33,374 bases of DNA from an uncultured Oscillospiraceae bacterium. Its GTDB lineage: Bacteria > Bacillota > Clostridia > Oscillospirales > Acutalibacteraceae. Shown here in pieces: positions 15,013 through 22,934 of the stretch (position 1 is its first letter; every line of letters begins with the position of its first letter). The notes beneath the pieces were generated by a model, which saw nothing but the letters and a program-made list of their open reading frames with translations, was not told the origin of the DNA and ran no database searches. The stretch is taken from contig CASDTR010000023.1 of assembly GCA_949283785.1 (NCBI GenBank), positions 1 to 33,374 on the forward strand, given 5' to 3'. A program made the position numbers and the translations under genes.

Positions 15013-15041
15013 ATTATATGCTCTTGCCGGTCTATTGTCAA
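15013..15041 (-). promoter_or_regulatory. Consensus promoter of the fur-rubrerythrin operon
   Basis: On the minus strand TTGACA (15041-15036), 17 nt, TATAAT (15018-15013): both hexamers are perfect. Confidence 0.85.
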
Positions 15042-15056
15042 TTAATTGTCAATAAA

Positions 15057-15160
15057 TTTTTTGTTAAATATTTTATACATTCAAATTTTTAACAAAAAAA
15101 TTAGGGAGGTTTAAATAATCTTCCTTCGTTTTGCCCTTTTATATTAATCAGTAATATGAT
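15057..15160 (+). promoter_or_regulatory. Candidate promoter region of the purL operon
   Basis: TTGCCC (15131-15136) and TATGAT (15155-15160) are 18 nt apart. Upstream, TTTTTTGTTAAA (15057-15068) and TTTAACAAAAAA (15088-15099) form a 12-bp AT-rich inverted repeat. I do not see a purine riboswitch core or a recognisable PurR site. Confidence 0.4.
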
Positions 15161-15201
15161 ATTATATTTTTATCATTGATTAAGTGCAGGGAGCTGATTA
15201 T

Positions 15202-18200
15202 ATGTCAAACGTAAAGCGACTTTTCGTCGAAAAAAAGCCGGGATTTGATATTGAAGCAGGCCATATGCTTGCGGATTTAAAAGATAACCTCGGCATTAGA
15301 GCCCTCGAAGAATTACGTCTTATCAACAGATATGACCTTGAGGGAATAAACGACGCAGATTTCGAAAGAGCTTCTGTGACGATTCTTTCGGAGCCCAACG
15401 CCGACAACATTTCAACGGAGCTCAAAATCGACCCCTCATGGCATGTTTTTGCAACGGAATATCTGCCCGGTCAGTATGACCAGCGCGCCGACTCCGCCGC
15501 ACAGTGTATTGCGCTCCTTACAATGGGAGAGCGTCCCGTTGTCGCGTCGGCAAAGGTAATCGCCCTTAAAGGAAATATTTCCGACAGTGATTTTGAAAAA
15601 ATCAAGGGATATATAATCAACCCCGTAGAGTCAAGGCTCGCCTCCATGGACAAGCCCGAAAGCCTCAACATAAAGGCGGACGTCCCCGCCGACGTAGCGA
15701 GAGTGGAAGGCTTTATCTCCCGCTCAGACACCGAGATCGCTCAGTACCACAAAGAAATGGGCTTTGCAATGAGCGTTGCGGACCTTTGCTTCTGCCGCGA
15801 CTACTTTGCAAATACGGAGCACAGGGATCCAACCGTTACTGAGCTTAAGGTTATTGATACATACTGGTCTGACCACTGCCGTCACACCACCTTCCTCACA
15901 CAGCTTGACAGCGTTGACATTGAAAAGAGCGCCGTGTCAAAGGCCATAGAGGACGCATGGCTGGAATACGTTGTAGCGAGAACCGAAGTTTACGGCGAGC
16001 GCAAAAAGAACATGACCCTTATGGATATGGCCACAATCGGCGGCAAGGTGCTCAGAAAAAGAGGAAAGCTTGAGGACCTTGACGTCAGCGACGAGATAAA
16101 TGCATGCAGCATTGAGGTTCCCGTCGAGACCTCCCACGGCACCGAGACATGGCTTGTACAGTTTAAGAACGAAACGCACAACCATCCCACAGAGATTGAG
16201 CCCTTCGGCGGCGCTGCTACCTGCCTCGGCGGTGCAATCCGCGACCCACTTTCGGGCAGAGCTTATGTATATCAGGCAATGCGCGTAACGGGCAGCGGCG
16301 ACCCCACAACTCCCTTTGAGAAAACCCTTGCGGGCAAGCTTCCCCAGAAGAAGATAACCGTGGGCGCGGCCCAGGGATATTCATCCTACGGCAACCAGAT
16401 CGGCCTTGCGACAGGTCAGGTCTGCGAAATATACGACAGCGGCTACACTGCAAAGCGCATGGAAATCGGCGCGGTTGTAGGCGCATCTCCCAAAGCAAAC
16501 GTAATAAGAGAAGTTCCCGCTCCCGGAGACGTAATCGTACTTCTCGGCGGACGTACAGGACGCGACGGCTGCGGCGGAGCGACAGGTTCATCAAAGGCTC
16601 ACGACACATCATCTATCGAGACCTGCGGAGCTGAGGTTCAGAAGGGCAACCCCCCCACTGAGAGAAAGATCCAGCGTCTTTTCAGAAACGGCGATGCTGC
16701 AAGAATGATTAAGCGCTGCAACGACTTCGGTGCAGGCGGCGTATGCGTTGCAATCGGTGAACTTGCAGACGGTCTTGACATAAGCCTTGACCTTGTTCCC
16801 AAAAAATACGACGGACTTGACGGAACAGAGCTTGCAATAAGCGAATCTCAGGAGAGAATGGCTGTTGTTCTTGATGAAAAGGACGCAGAGGCTTTCGCAA
16901 AGCTCGCATATGACGAAAACCTTGAGACAACTATCGTTGCAAAGGTTAAGGAAGACCCCAGACTTACAATGACATGGAGAGGCGACAAGATTGTCGATCT
17001 CAGCCGTGAATTCCTCAATACAAACGGCGTCACTCAGCACGCCAAGGCTCTTATTGCGGCCGCTGAGATTAAAGACGATTACAGAACAGCAGTTCCCGCA
17101 GCAGTTAAGGGCAAAAATGGAATTGACGCACTTAAATCAAACCTTTCAAGACTTGAAGTCTGCTCACAGAAAGGCCTTGTAGAGCGTTTTGACTCCTCTA
17201 TCGGAGCTGCAACAGTTCTCATGCCCTATGCAGGCAAATATCAGCTCACACCCGAAAACGCAATGTGCGCTAAAGTTCCCGTACCGGACGGAAAGACAGA
17301 TACCGCAACAGCAATGAGCTTCGGCTTTATCCCCGGAATCAGCCGTTTCAGTCCCTTCCACGGTTCTGTTTACGCAGTCACAGAAAGCCTTGTAAAGCTT
17401 GCAGTTATCGGCGCAGATCCTCACAAGAGCCGTCTTACAATGCAGGAATATTTTGAAAGACTTTACGACAAGCCTGAACGCTGGGGCAAGCCCGCAGCTG
17501 CACTTTTAGGCGGACTTACAGCACAGCTTCACTATGAGACTCCCGCAATCGGCGGTAAGGACAGCATGTCAGGTTCTTTCAACGACCTCGATGTACCTCC
17601 CACACTTGTATGCTTTGCAATAGCCGCCACAAAGGCCAGCAAGACTGTTTCGGCAGCATTTAAAAAGAGCGGCAGCAAGGTAGCACTTCTTCGCTTCCCC
17701 GTATGTGCAGATACTCTTCTCCCCGACTGGGATAAGGCAAACAAGTTTCTCAGTGATGTTTATACAATGGTAAGAGACGGCAAAATTCTTGCCGCAGACG
17801 CAGTCCGTGAAGGCGGAGCCGCCGCAAGCGTATGCCGCATGGCATTTGGTAACGCTCAGGGCTTCAAGTTCAGCGATTCTCTTTCCGAAGCAGATCTCTT
17901 CGCTCCCATGGTGGGCAGTGTTGTTGCCGAAATTGCAGATGAGAGTATCCTTTCAGAGTTTGACAGCGTAATCCTCGGCGTTACGGATGACAGCGAGACA
18001 ATAACCTTCGGCGGCGAAAGCGCTAAAACGCTCGACCTTGCCGAGGTCTGGGGAGCAAAGCTCGAAAACGTATTCCCCACAAAGGTTACAAAGCTTCCCG
18101 AAATGAAGCGCGAAGTTGCCCTTTATACTGAGAGAAGCACAAAGGCTCCTGCAATTAAGGTTGCAAAGCCAAAGGTTGTAATCCCCGTATTCCCCGGCAC

Positions 18201-18963
18201 CAACTGTGAGTTTGACTCTGCAAGAGCTTTTGAAAAGGCGGGCGCAGAAACCAAAATCGTTGTTCTCAATAACCTTACCTCACAGGGAATTGATGAGAGC
18301 GTTGAGAGATTTGTAAAAGCCATTAAGAATTCTCAGATAATCATGCTTCCCGGCGGATTCAGCGGCGGCGACGAGCCCGACGGCTCAGGCAAATTCATCG
18401 CCACAACCCTCAGAAACGCCAAGGTAAAGGACGCAGTTACGGACCTTCTCGAAAACCGTGACGGACTTATGCTCGGTATCTGCAACGGCTTCCAGGCTCT
18501 TATAAAGACAGGTCTTGTCCCCTACGGCAAGATTGTGGATACACAGGAAAACGATCCCACCCTTACATTCAACACAATCGGCCGCCACGTCTCCACCATG
18601 GTTTACACGAGAATAGCCTCCGTCAAATCCCCCTGGCTTTCCAAGGTAAACGCAGGCGATGTTTACGCCGTTCCCGTTTCCCACGGCGAGGGACGTTTCG
18701 TCGCCGACGACGAAACTCTTGCAAGGCTCATCGCCAACGGACAGGTTGCCACTCAGTATGTTGACCTTGTGGGCAAGCCCGCCGCCGATATTCCCTTTAA
18801 CCCCAACGGCTCAGTATGCGCCATTGAAGGCATCACAAGCCCCGACGGACGTGTATTTGGCAAAATGGGACACATCGAGAGAAAAGGCGACAACCTTTAC
18901 TTCAACGTACCCGGCTGCAAGGATCCCCAGATTTTTGAGGCCGGCGTGGAATACTTCAAATAA
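15202..18963 (+). CDS. purL: Phosphoribosylformylglycinamidine synthase, single-chain
   Basis: A 1253-residue enzyme of purine synthesis that converts FGAR, ATP and glutamine to FGAM. It is the long form in which the PurS-like N-terminus, the two-fold synthetase core and the glutaminase are one chain. Seen are TYWSDHCRHTTF near residue 220, NETHNHPTEIEPFGGAATCLGG near 315-335, later GGKDSMSGSF near 785, and a C-terminal class I amidotransferase with Cys1094 (LGICNGF) and His1161/Glu1163 (SHGEGRF). The ATG at 15202 with CAGGGAG upstream is chosen over a GTG 18 nt earlier. Two non-purine genes follow within 33 and 24 nt, so it heads a mixed operon. Confidence 0.95.
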   Translation: MSNVKRLFVEKKPGFDIEAGHMLADLKDNLGIRALEELRLINRYDLEGINDADFERASVTILSEPNADNISTELKIDPSWHVFATEYLPGQYDQRADSAAQCIALLTMGERPVVASAKVIALKGNISDSDFEKIKGYIINPVESRLASMDKPESLNIKADVPADVARVEGFISRSDTEIAQYHKEMGFAMSVADLCFCRDYFANTEHRDPTVTELKVIDTYWSDHCRHTTFLTQLDSVDIEKSAVSKAIEDAWLEYVVARTEVYGERKKNMTLMDMATIGGKVLRKRGKLEDLDVSDEINACSIEVPVETSHGTETWLVQFKNETHNHPTEIEPFGGAATCLGGAIRDPLSGRAYVYQAMRVTGSGDPTTPFEKTLAGKLPQKKITVGAAQGYSSYGNQIGLATGQVCEIYDSGYTAKRMEIGAVVGASPKANVIREVPAPGDVIVLLGGRTGRDGCGGATGSSKAHDTSSIETCGAEVQKGNPPTERKIQRLFRNGDAARMIKRCNDFGAGGVCVAIGELADGLDISLDLVPKKYDGLDGTELAISESQERMAVVLDEKDAEAFAKLAYDENLETTIVAKVKEDPRLTMTWRGDKIVDLSREFLNTNGVTQHAKALIAAAEIKDDYRTAVPAAVKGKNGIDALKSNLSRLEVCSQKGLVERFDSSIGAATVLMPYAGKYQLTPENAMCAKVPVPDGKTDTATAMSFGFIPGISRFSPFHGSVYAVTESLVKLAVIGADPHKSRLTMQEYFERLYDKPERWGKPAAALLGGLTAQLHYETPAIGGKDSMSGSFNDLDVPPTLVCFAIAATKASKTVSAAFKKSGSKVALLRFPVCADTLLPDWDKANKFLSDVYTMVRDGKILAADAVREGGAAASVCRMAFGNAQGFKFSDSLSEADLFAPMVGSVVAEIADESILSEFDSVILGVTDDSETITFGGESAKTLDLAEVWGAKLENVFPTKVTKLPEMKREVALYTERSTKAPAIKVAKPKVVIPVFPGTNCEFDSARAFEKAGAETKIVVLNNLTSQGIDESVERFVKAIKNSQIIMLPGGFSGGDEPDGSGKFIATTLRNAKVKDAVTDLLENRDGLMLGICNGFQALIKTGLVPYGKIVDTQENDPTLTFNTIGRHVSTMVYTRIASVKSPWLSKVNAGDVYAVPVSHGEGRFVADDETLARLIANGQVATQYVDLVGKPAADIPFNPNGSVCAIEGITSPDGRVFGKMGHIERKGDNLYFNVPGCKDPQIFEAGVEYFK

Positions 18964-18996
18964 TATAAATCCGGTAAAATGCAGGTGTAGAGAAAG

Positions 18997-20208
18997 ATGA
19001 AATATGTAGTTGTTTTATATGACGGCATGGCTGACTATCCCGTGCCGGCCCTCGGCGGAAAAACGCCGATGATGGTGGCGAAAAAGCCTAATTTTGACCG
19101 TATGGCAAAGCTCGGAACGGTAGGTCTCGTAAGGACTGTCGCTCCCGGTCTCACTCCGGGAAGCGACGTTGCAAACCTGAGCGTTATGGGCTACGACCCG
19201 AGGCTTTACTATACGGGACGCTCTCCCCTTGAGGCGGTGAGCATGGGCATCAAAATGTCCGATACAGACGTGGCTTTAAGATGCAACCTTGTAACCCTTT
19301 CCGACGAGGCGGATTACAGCGAAAAGACTATGGTCGACTACTGCGCGGGAGATATTTCCAGTGAAGAAGCGGCAGAGATTATCAAAACCGTTGAGGAAAA
19401 GCTCGGAAACGACATCTTCGCTTTTTACAGCGGAGTCAGCTACCGTCACTGCCTTGTATGGCACGGCGGTAAAACTGAAATAGGAAAGCTTACACCTCCC
19501 CATGATATTTCCGGCAGAAAAATCGGCGGTTATCTTAACAGAAATCCCGATGCCGCAGGTCTTTTGGAGCTTATGGAAAAAAGCTGCGAAATCCTTAAAG
19601 ACCACCCCGTAAACCTTAAGCGCATAAGCGAGGGCAAGCGTTCCGCAAATGCCATTTGGCTCTGGGGTCAGGGCAGCCGCCCCTCCCTTCCCTCCTTTGA
19701 AAAGCTCTACGGAGTAAGGGGAAGCGTTATTTCTGCCGTTGACCTCCTTAAAGGTATCGGCATCTGCGCAGGAATGAATACTCCCGATGTTGAGGGTGCA
19801 ACAGGATATATTGATACAAACTTTGAGGGCAAAGCTCAGAAGGCTGCTGAAGAGCTTGAAAACGGCAGCGATTTTGTATATATTCACATTGAAGCTCCCG
19901 ACGAGTGCGGACACAGAAACGAGCCCGAAAACAAGGTTAAGTCTATTGAGCTTATCGACTCCCGTGTGCTTCCCATTGTTCTTGAGACTCTCGAAAAATA
20001 CGACGACTACAAAGTGATGATTCTCCCCGACCATCCTACACCTATCGTAACCGGCGCCCACGCTTCCGACCCTGTTCCCTTTATGATCTATCATAAAAAG
20101 GACGAAAAGGACAGCGGCGTTGACTCCATAAACGAAGAGACCGCCTCAAAGACAGGCATCTTCATCGAAGAAGGTCCCTCACTTATGGGCAGGTTTCTTT
20201 CAAAATAA
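18997..20208 (+). CDS. ApgM-type phosphoglycerate mutase or homoserine kinase-like protein
   Basis: A 403-residue member of the alkaline-phosphatase superfamily, archaeal-type cofactor-independent phosphoglycerate mutase branch. Metal and catalytic elements are YDGMADYP at the start, LTPGSDVANLSVMGYDP with the nucleophile Ser near residue 50, HIEAPDECGHRN near 295-305, and LPDHPTPIVTGAHASDPVPF near 345-365. A bacterial subclade of this family has been proposed to be homoserine kinase rather than a mutase. The next gene, 24 nt downstream, encodes an O-acetylhomoserine sulfhydrylase, which supports a homoserine role. Phosphoglycerate mutase activity cannot be excluded from sequence. Confidence 0.85.
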   Translation: MKYVVVLYDGMADYPVPALGGKTPMMVAKKPNFDRMAKLGTVGLVRTVAPGLTPGSDVANLSVMGYDPRLYYTGRSPLEAVSMGIKMSDTDVALRCNLVTLSDEADYSEKTMVDYCAGDISSEEAAEIIKTVEEKLGNDIFAFYSGVSYRHCLVWHGGKTEIGKLTPPHDISGRKIGGYLNRNPDAAGLLELMEKSCEILKDHPVNLKRISEGKRSANAIWLWGQGSRPSLPSFEKLYGVRGSVISAVDLLKGIGICAGMNTPDVEGATGYIDTNFEGKAQKAAEELENGSDFVYIHIEAPDECGHRNEPENKVKSIELIDSRVLPIVLETLEKYDDYKVMILPDHPTPIVTGAHASDPVPFMIYHKKDEKDSGVDSINEETASKTGIFIEEGPSLMGRFLSK

Positions 20209-20232
20209 ATTCAAGCTAAGGACGTGATACCC

Positions 20233-21507
20233 ATGAAAATAAACACAAAGTGCGTTCAGGCGGGATATACCCCAAAAAACGGCGAACCGAGAGTGCTCCC
20301 AATTATCCAGAGCACTACTTATAAATATGAGTCCAGCGAACAGATGGGCAGACTTTTCGACCTTGAGGAAAGCGGATATTTCTACACCCGCCTTCAGAAC
20401 CCCACAAACGACGCGGTAGCCGCAAAAATCGCCGCTCTTGAAGGCGGCGTGGGCGCAATGCTCACCTCCTCGGGTCAGGCTGCCAACTTCTTTGCCATAT
20501 TCAACATCTGCTCCGCAGGCGACCACCTTGTTAGCTCTGCGGCGATCTACGGCGGAACCTTCAACCTCATCGGAGTGACCCTTAAAAAGCTTGGCATTGA
20601 CTGCACCTTTGTAAGCCCTGACGCAACTTATGAAGAGCTCTGCGCAGCTGTTAAGGACAACACAAAGTGCTTCTTCGCCGAGACAATCTCAAATCCCTCA
20701 CTTGACGTACTGGATATTGAAAAATTTGCAAAAGCCGCTCACGATAACGGAGTACCCCTTATTGTTGACAACACTTTCCCCACACCTATCAACTGCCGTC
20801 CTTTCGAGTTCGGTGCTGATATAGTAACCCACTCCACCACAAAGTACATGGACGGACACGCCACGAGCGTAGGCGGAGTTATCGTAGACGGAGGAAAGTT
20901 CGACTGGACCCAGAACGACAAGTTCCCCGGACTTACAACTCCCGACGACTCCTATCACGGCATCACATACACCGATTCCTTCGGCAGCGCCGCTTACATT
21001 ACAAAGGCCACAACTCAGCTTATGCGTGACCTGGGCTCAATCGCCGCTCCCCAGAACGCATTTCTTCTGAACCTGGGCCTTGAAACCCTCTTCCTGCGTG
21101 TTGAGCGCCATTGCAGCAACGCTCAGAAAGTAGCGGAATTCCTCGAGAAAAATGATATGGTTTCATGGGTCAACTACCCCGGACTTCCCGGAAACAAGTA
21201 CTACGACCTTGCAAAGAAATATATGCCTAACGGCACCTGCGGAGTTATCTCCTTCGGCGTCAAGGGCGGCAGAGAAGCAGCTACAAAGTTCATGGATTCA
21301 TTAAAGCTTGCAGCTATCGTAACCCATGTTGCAGACGCGAGAACCTGTGTTCTTCACCCTGCCAGCACAACTCACCGTCAGCTTAATGACGAGCAGCTTG
21401 AGGCAGCAGGCGTAAACTCTGACCTTATCCGACTTTCCGTTGGCATTGAAGATGTTGAAGATATTATCGAAGACATCCAGCAGGCTCTCGAAAAGGCTAA
21501 GGCATAA
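20233..21507 (+). CDS. metY: O-acetylhomoserine sulfhydrylase
   Basis: A 424-residue PLP enzyme of the Cys/Met metabolism family that makes homocysteine from O-acetylhomoserine and sulfide, or methionine with methanethiol. The PLP Lys204 lies in THSTTKYMDGHATSVGGVI. YFYTRLQNPTNDAVAAKIAALEG near 48-70 and the C-terminal HPASTTHRQL near 380 are typical of this family. The ATG at 20233 with AAGGA about 10 nt upstream is preferred over a GTG 9 nt earlier. It is the last gene of the purL run and is followed by a terminator. I see no SAM riboswitch before it, as the gap is too short. Confidence 0.93.
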   Translation: MKINTKCVQAGYTPKNGEPRVLPIIQSTTYKYESSEQMGRLFDLEESGYFYTRLQNPTNDAVAAKIAALEGGVGAMLTSSGQAANFFAIFNICSAGDHLVSSAAIYGGTFNLIGVTLKKLGIDCTFVSPDATYEELCAAVKDNTKCFFAETISNPSLDVLDIEKFAKAAHDNGVPLIVDNTFPTPINCRPFEFGADIVTHSTTKYMDGHATSVGGVIVDGGKFDWTQNDKFPGLTTPDDSYHGITYTDSFGSAAYITKATTQLMRDLGSIAAPQNAFLLNLGLETLFLRVERHCSNAQKVAEFLEKNDMVSWVNYPGLPGNKYYDLAKKYMPNGTCGVISFGVKGGREAATKFMDSLKLAAIVTHVADARTCVLHPASTTHRQLNDEQLEAAGVNSDLIRLSVGIEDVEDIIEDIQQALEKAKA

Positions 21508-21530
21508 AAAAGTTAATATCATTACATCAC

Positions 21531-21571
21531 AAAAGGCAGAACCGCTTAAAGCGATTCTGCCTTTTTGAATT
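21531..21571 (+). terminator. Terminator of the purL-metY operon
   Basis: AAAAGGCAGAA pairs with TTCTGCCTTTT, with an inner CGCTT/AAGCG stem, followed by T-rich sequence. The A-rich left flank allows it also to serve the convergent gene ending at 21581. Confidence 0.85.
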
Positions 21572-21580
21572 ACGCTTTCT

Positions 21581-22000
21581 TCATTTTGCTGATAAAAATT
21601 TTTTTATAACCGCCGCAATAATTAAAACAGGAGGAACCCAAAGCCAAAATATATGCTCTATACGAAGTTTAAAGAAAATAGGCACAAAAATAATTTCAAG
21701 AATAATGTTTAAAACCAGCACCACAGCAACCAAACTCAGCCAGCGATTATGTTTGCGTTCTTTAAAAGCAGACACAACGAATAATATTTGCACAAAAACG
21801 CTTAATAGCATAAAAACTGCATTAAAGGGCGTTTCCAAAAACAATGCAATATCATTGAATTTCATCATAATTTCATTAGATTTTATGACACTATAGGGCA
21901 AAAACAAAAGAGCGATACTTATTAAAAACATAATGCCCATTATTGCCGAAAAACTTGTAAAGATTTTATCGGAAATTTTGCAAAATTTACTTTCTTTCAT
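21581..22000 (-). CDS. Small membrane protein of unknown function
   Basis: I do not recognise this 139-residue protein. It has four hydrophobic helices, at about 14-35, 55-77, 85-106 and 112-134, with short basic loops (KERKHNRW near 81-88; C-terminal KKFLSAK). AGGGTGA lies about 7 nt before the ATG. The gene and its upstream 300 bp are clearly more AT-rich than the flanking purL and spore-type genes, which could mean a recent arrival. No operon partner is present. Confidence 0.65.
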   Translation of the reverse strand: MKESKFCKISDKIFTSFSAIMGIMFLISIALLFLPYSVIKSNEIMMKFNDIALFLETPFNAVFMLLSVFVQILFVVSAFKERKHNRWLSLVAVVLVLNIILEIIFVPIFFKLRIEHIFWLWVPPVLIIAAVIKKFLSAK

Positions 22001-22229
22001 AAAATCACCCTGTTTCTTATAAATTTATGACAAATCTCGATTTCATTATCAGGCGTTATATAAAATCATATCATTTCAGCCGCCTCTTTTAAAAAACGGA
22101 TACTGATATATAAATAATCTCTTTTTTCACCATTCATCAATATCAGTGTATCATTTTAAATAAAAGAATCAATGCTTTTGATTAAATTTTATTCATTATT
22201 TGCTTGACGCTACATTTTGTATCGCCGTT

Positions 22230-22275
22230 TTTTATTTTTTAAAAACAAAAAGCCCGCAGAATGATTTCCGCAGGC
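22230..22275 (-). terminator. Orphan minus-strand terminator
   Basis: Read on the minus strand, GCCTGCGGAA / TTCTGCGGGC forms a 10-bp stem using two G-T pairs, followed by TTTTTGTTTTT. On the + strand the same pairs would be C-A mismatches, so it works only leftward. No minus-strand gene ends here. The remaining gap from 22001 to 22375 is AT-rich without a visible gene. Confidence 0.5.
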
Positions 22276-22375
22276 TCCAATAAGCTCTTTAAATTTCAGA
22301 AAAATTCATACCAGTGACCCTTTTACACCTTCCTGCATAAACTGATTAAGACATATGCTATAAGGGGGAACAGAT

Positions 22376-22921
22376 ATGAATAATCAAACGGAATCCTTTG
22401 AGGAAATGGTGGAGAGATACACAAAAGACATAATGAAATATAAATCAAAACCCGTACAGGAGGAAAAAAGCGTACCCACAATTTCAAGCGCCGTTTCTGA
22501 ACCGCTTTCGTCAGGCAGTGACAACGGCGCCGACAAGTCATCTCCTTCCGCTAACACCCAGACGGGCTATTTGAAAGTTATGGTCACTCTTGCGGATAAA
22601 TCCATGCCCATAGAAGGAGCCTCTGTTCTCGTCACCGAAAATGACGACGGAAAGCAGATTCTCCGCTACTTCGGCTTTACAAACGAAAGCGGAGAAACTC
22701 CCACGATCTCTCTCCCCGCTCCTCCCGTGGAAAATTCTGAGGCGCCCAAAGGAAAAAACGTTTACGCAGTCTACGACATCAGAACCGATGCTCCCGGCTA
22801 CCGCACCGTAATCAACAGAGGCGTTCCGATTTTCGAAGGAATTACTTCTATTCAGAACATACAGCTCAATCCTCTTCCGGGAGATACAATAGAATACACG
22901 GAAAACGAACCTGACCTTTAA
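22376..22921 (+). CDS. Hypothetical protein with Ig-like/carboxypeptidase-regulatory-type domain
   Basis: A 181-residue protein without signal peptide or membrane helix. Residues 1-60 are charged and Ser-rich, probably disordered, beginning with a short helix (SFEEMVERYTKDIMKYK). From about 62 (GYLKVMVTLADKSMPIEGASVLVTEND) to 165 it resembles a beta-sandwich of the carboxypeptidase-regulatory or prealbumin-like kind, with the repeated theme of a variable strand, a GxTxxSGxT-like turn and APGYRTV. GGGGG precedes the ATG. It ends 13 nt before the SpoIID-like gene, so the two are expressed together. I infer a structural role in the spore or at the mother cell-spore boundary, but no function is established. 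Confidence 0.7.
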   Translation: MNNQTESFEEMVERYTKDIMKYKSKPVQEEKSVPTISSAVSEPLSSGSDNGADKSSPSANTQTGYLKVMVTLADKSMPIEGASVLVTENDDGKQILRYFGFTNESGETPTISLPAPPVENSEAPKGKNVYAVYDIRTDAPGYRTVINRGVPIFEGITSIQNIQLNPLPGDTIEYTENEPDL

Positions 22922-22934
22922 AGGAGGCTTTATT

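Noticed and set aside
15042-15201. Purine riboswitch before purL
   Set aside because: The conserved core of purine riboswitches is not visible; only AT-rich inverted repeats and a weak promoter are seen.
19276-20094. Open frame of 272 codons on the minus strand
   Set aside because: It lies wholly inside the apgM-like gene in antisense; it reflects codon bias and has no ribosome site or recognisable domain.
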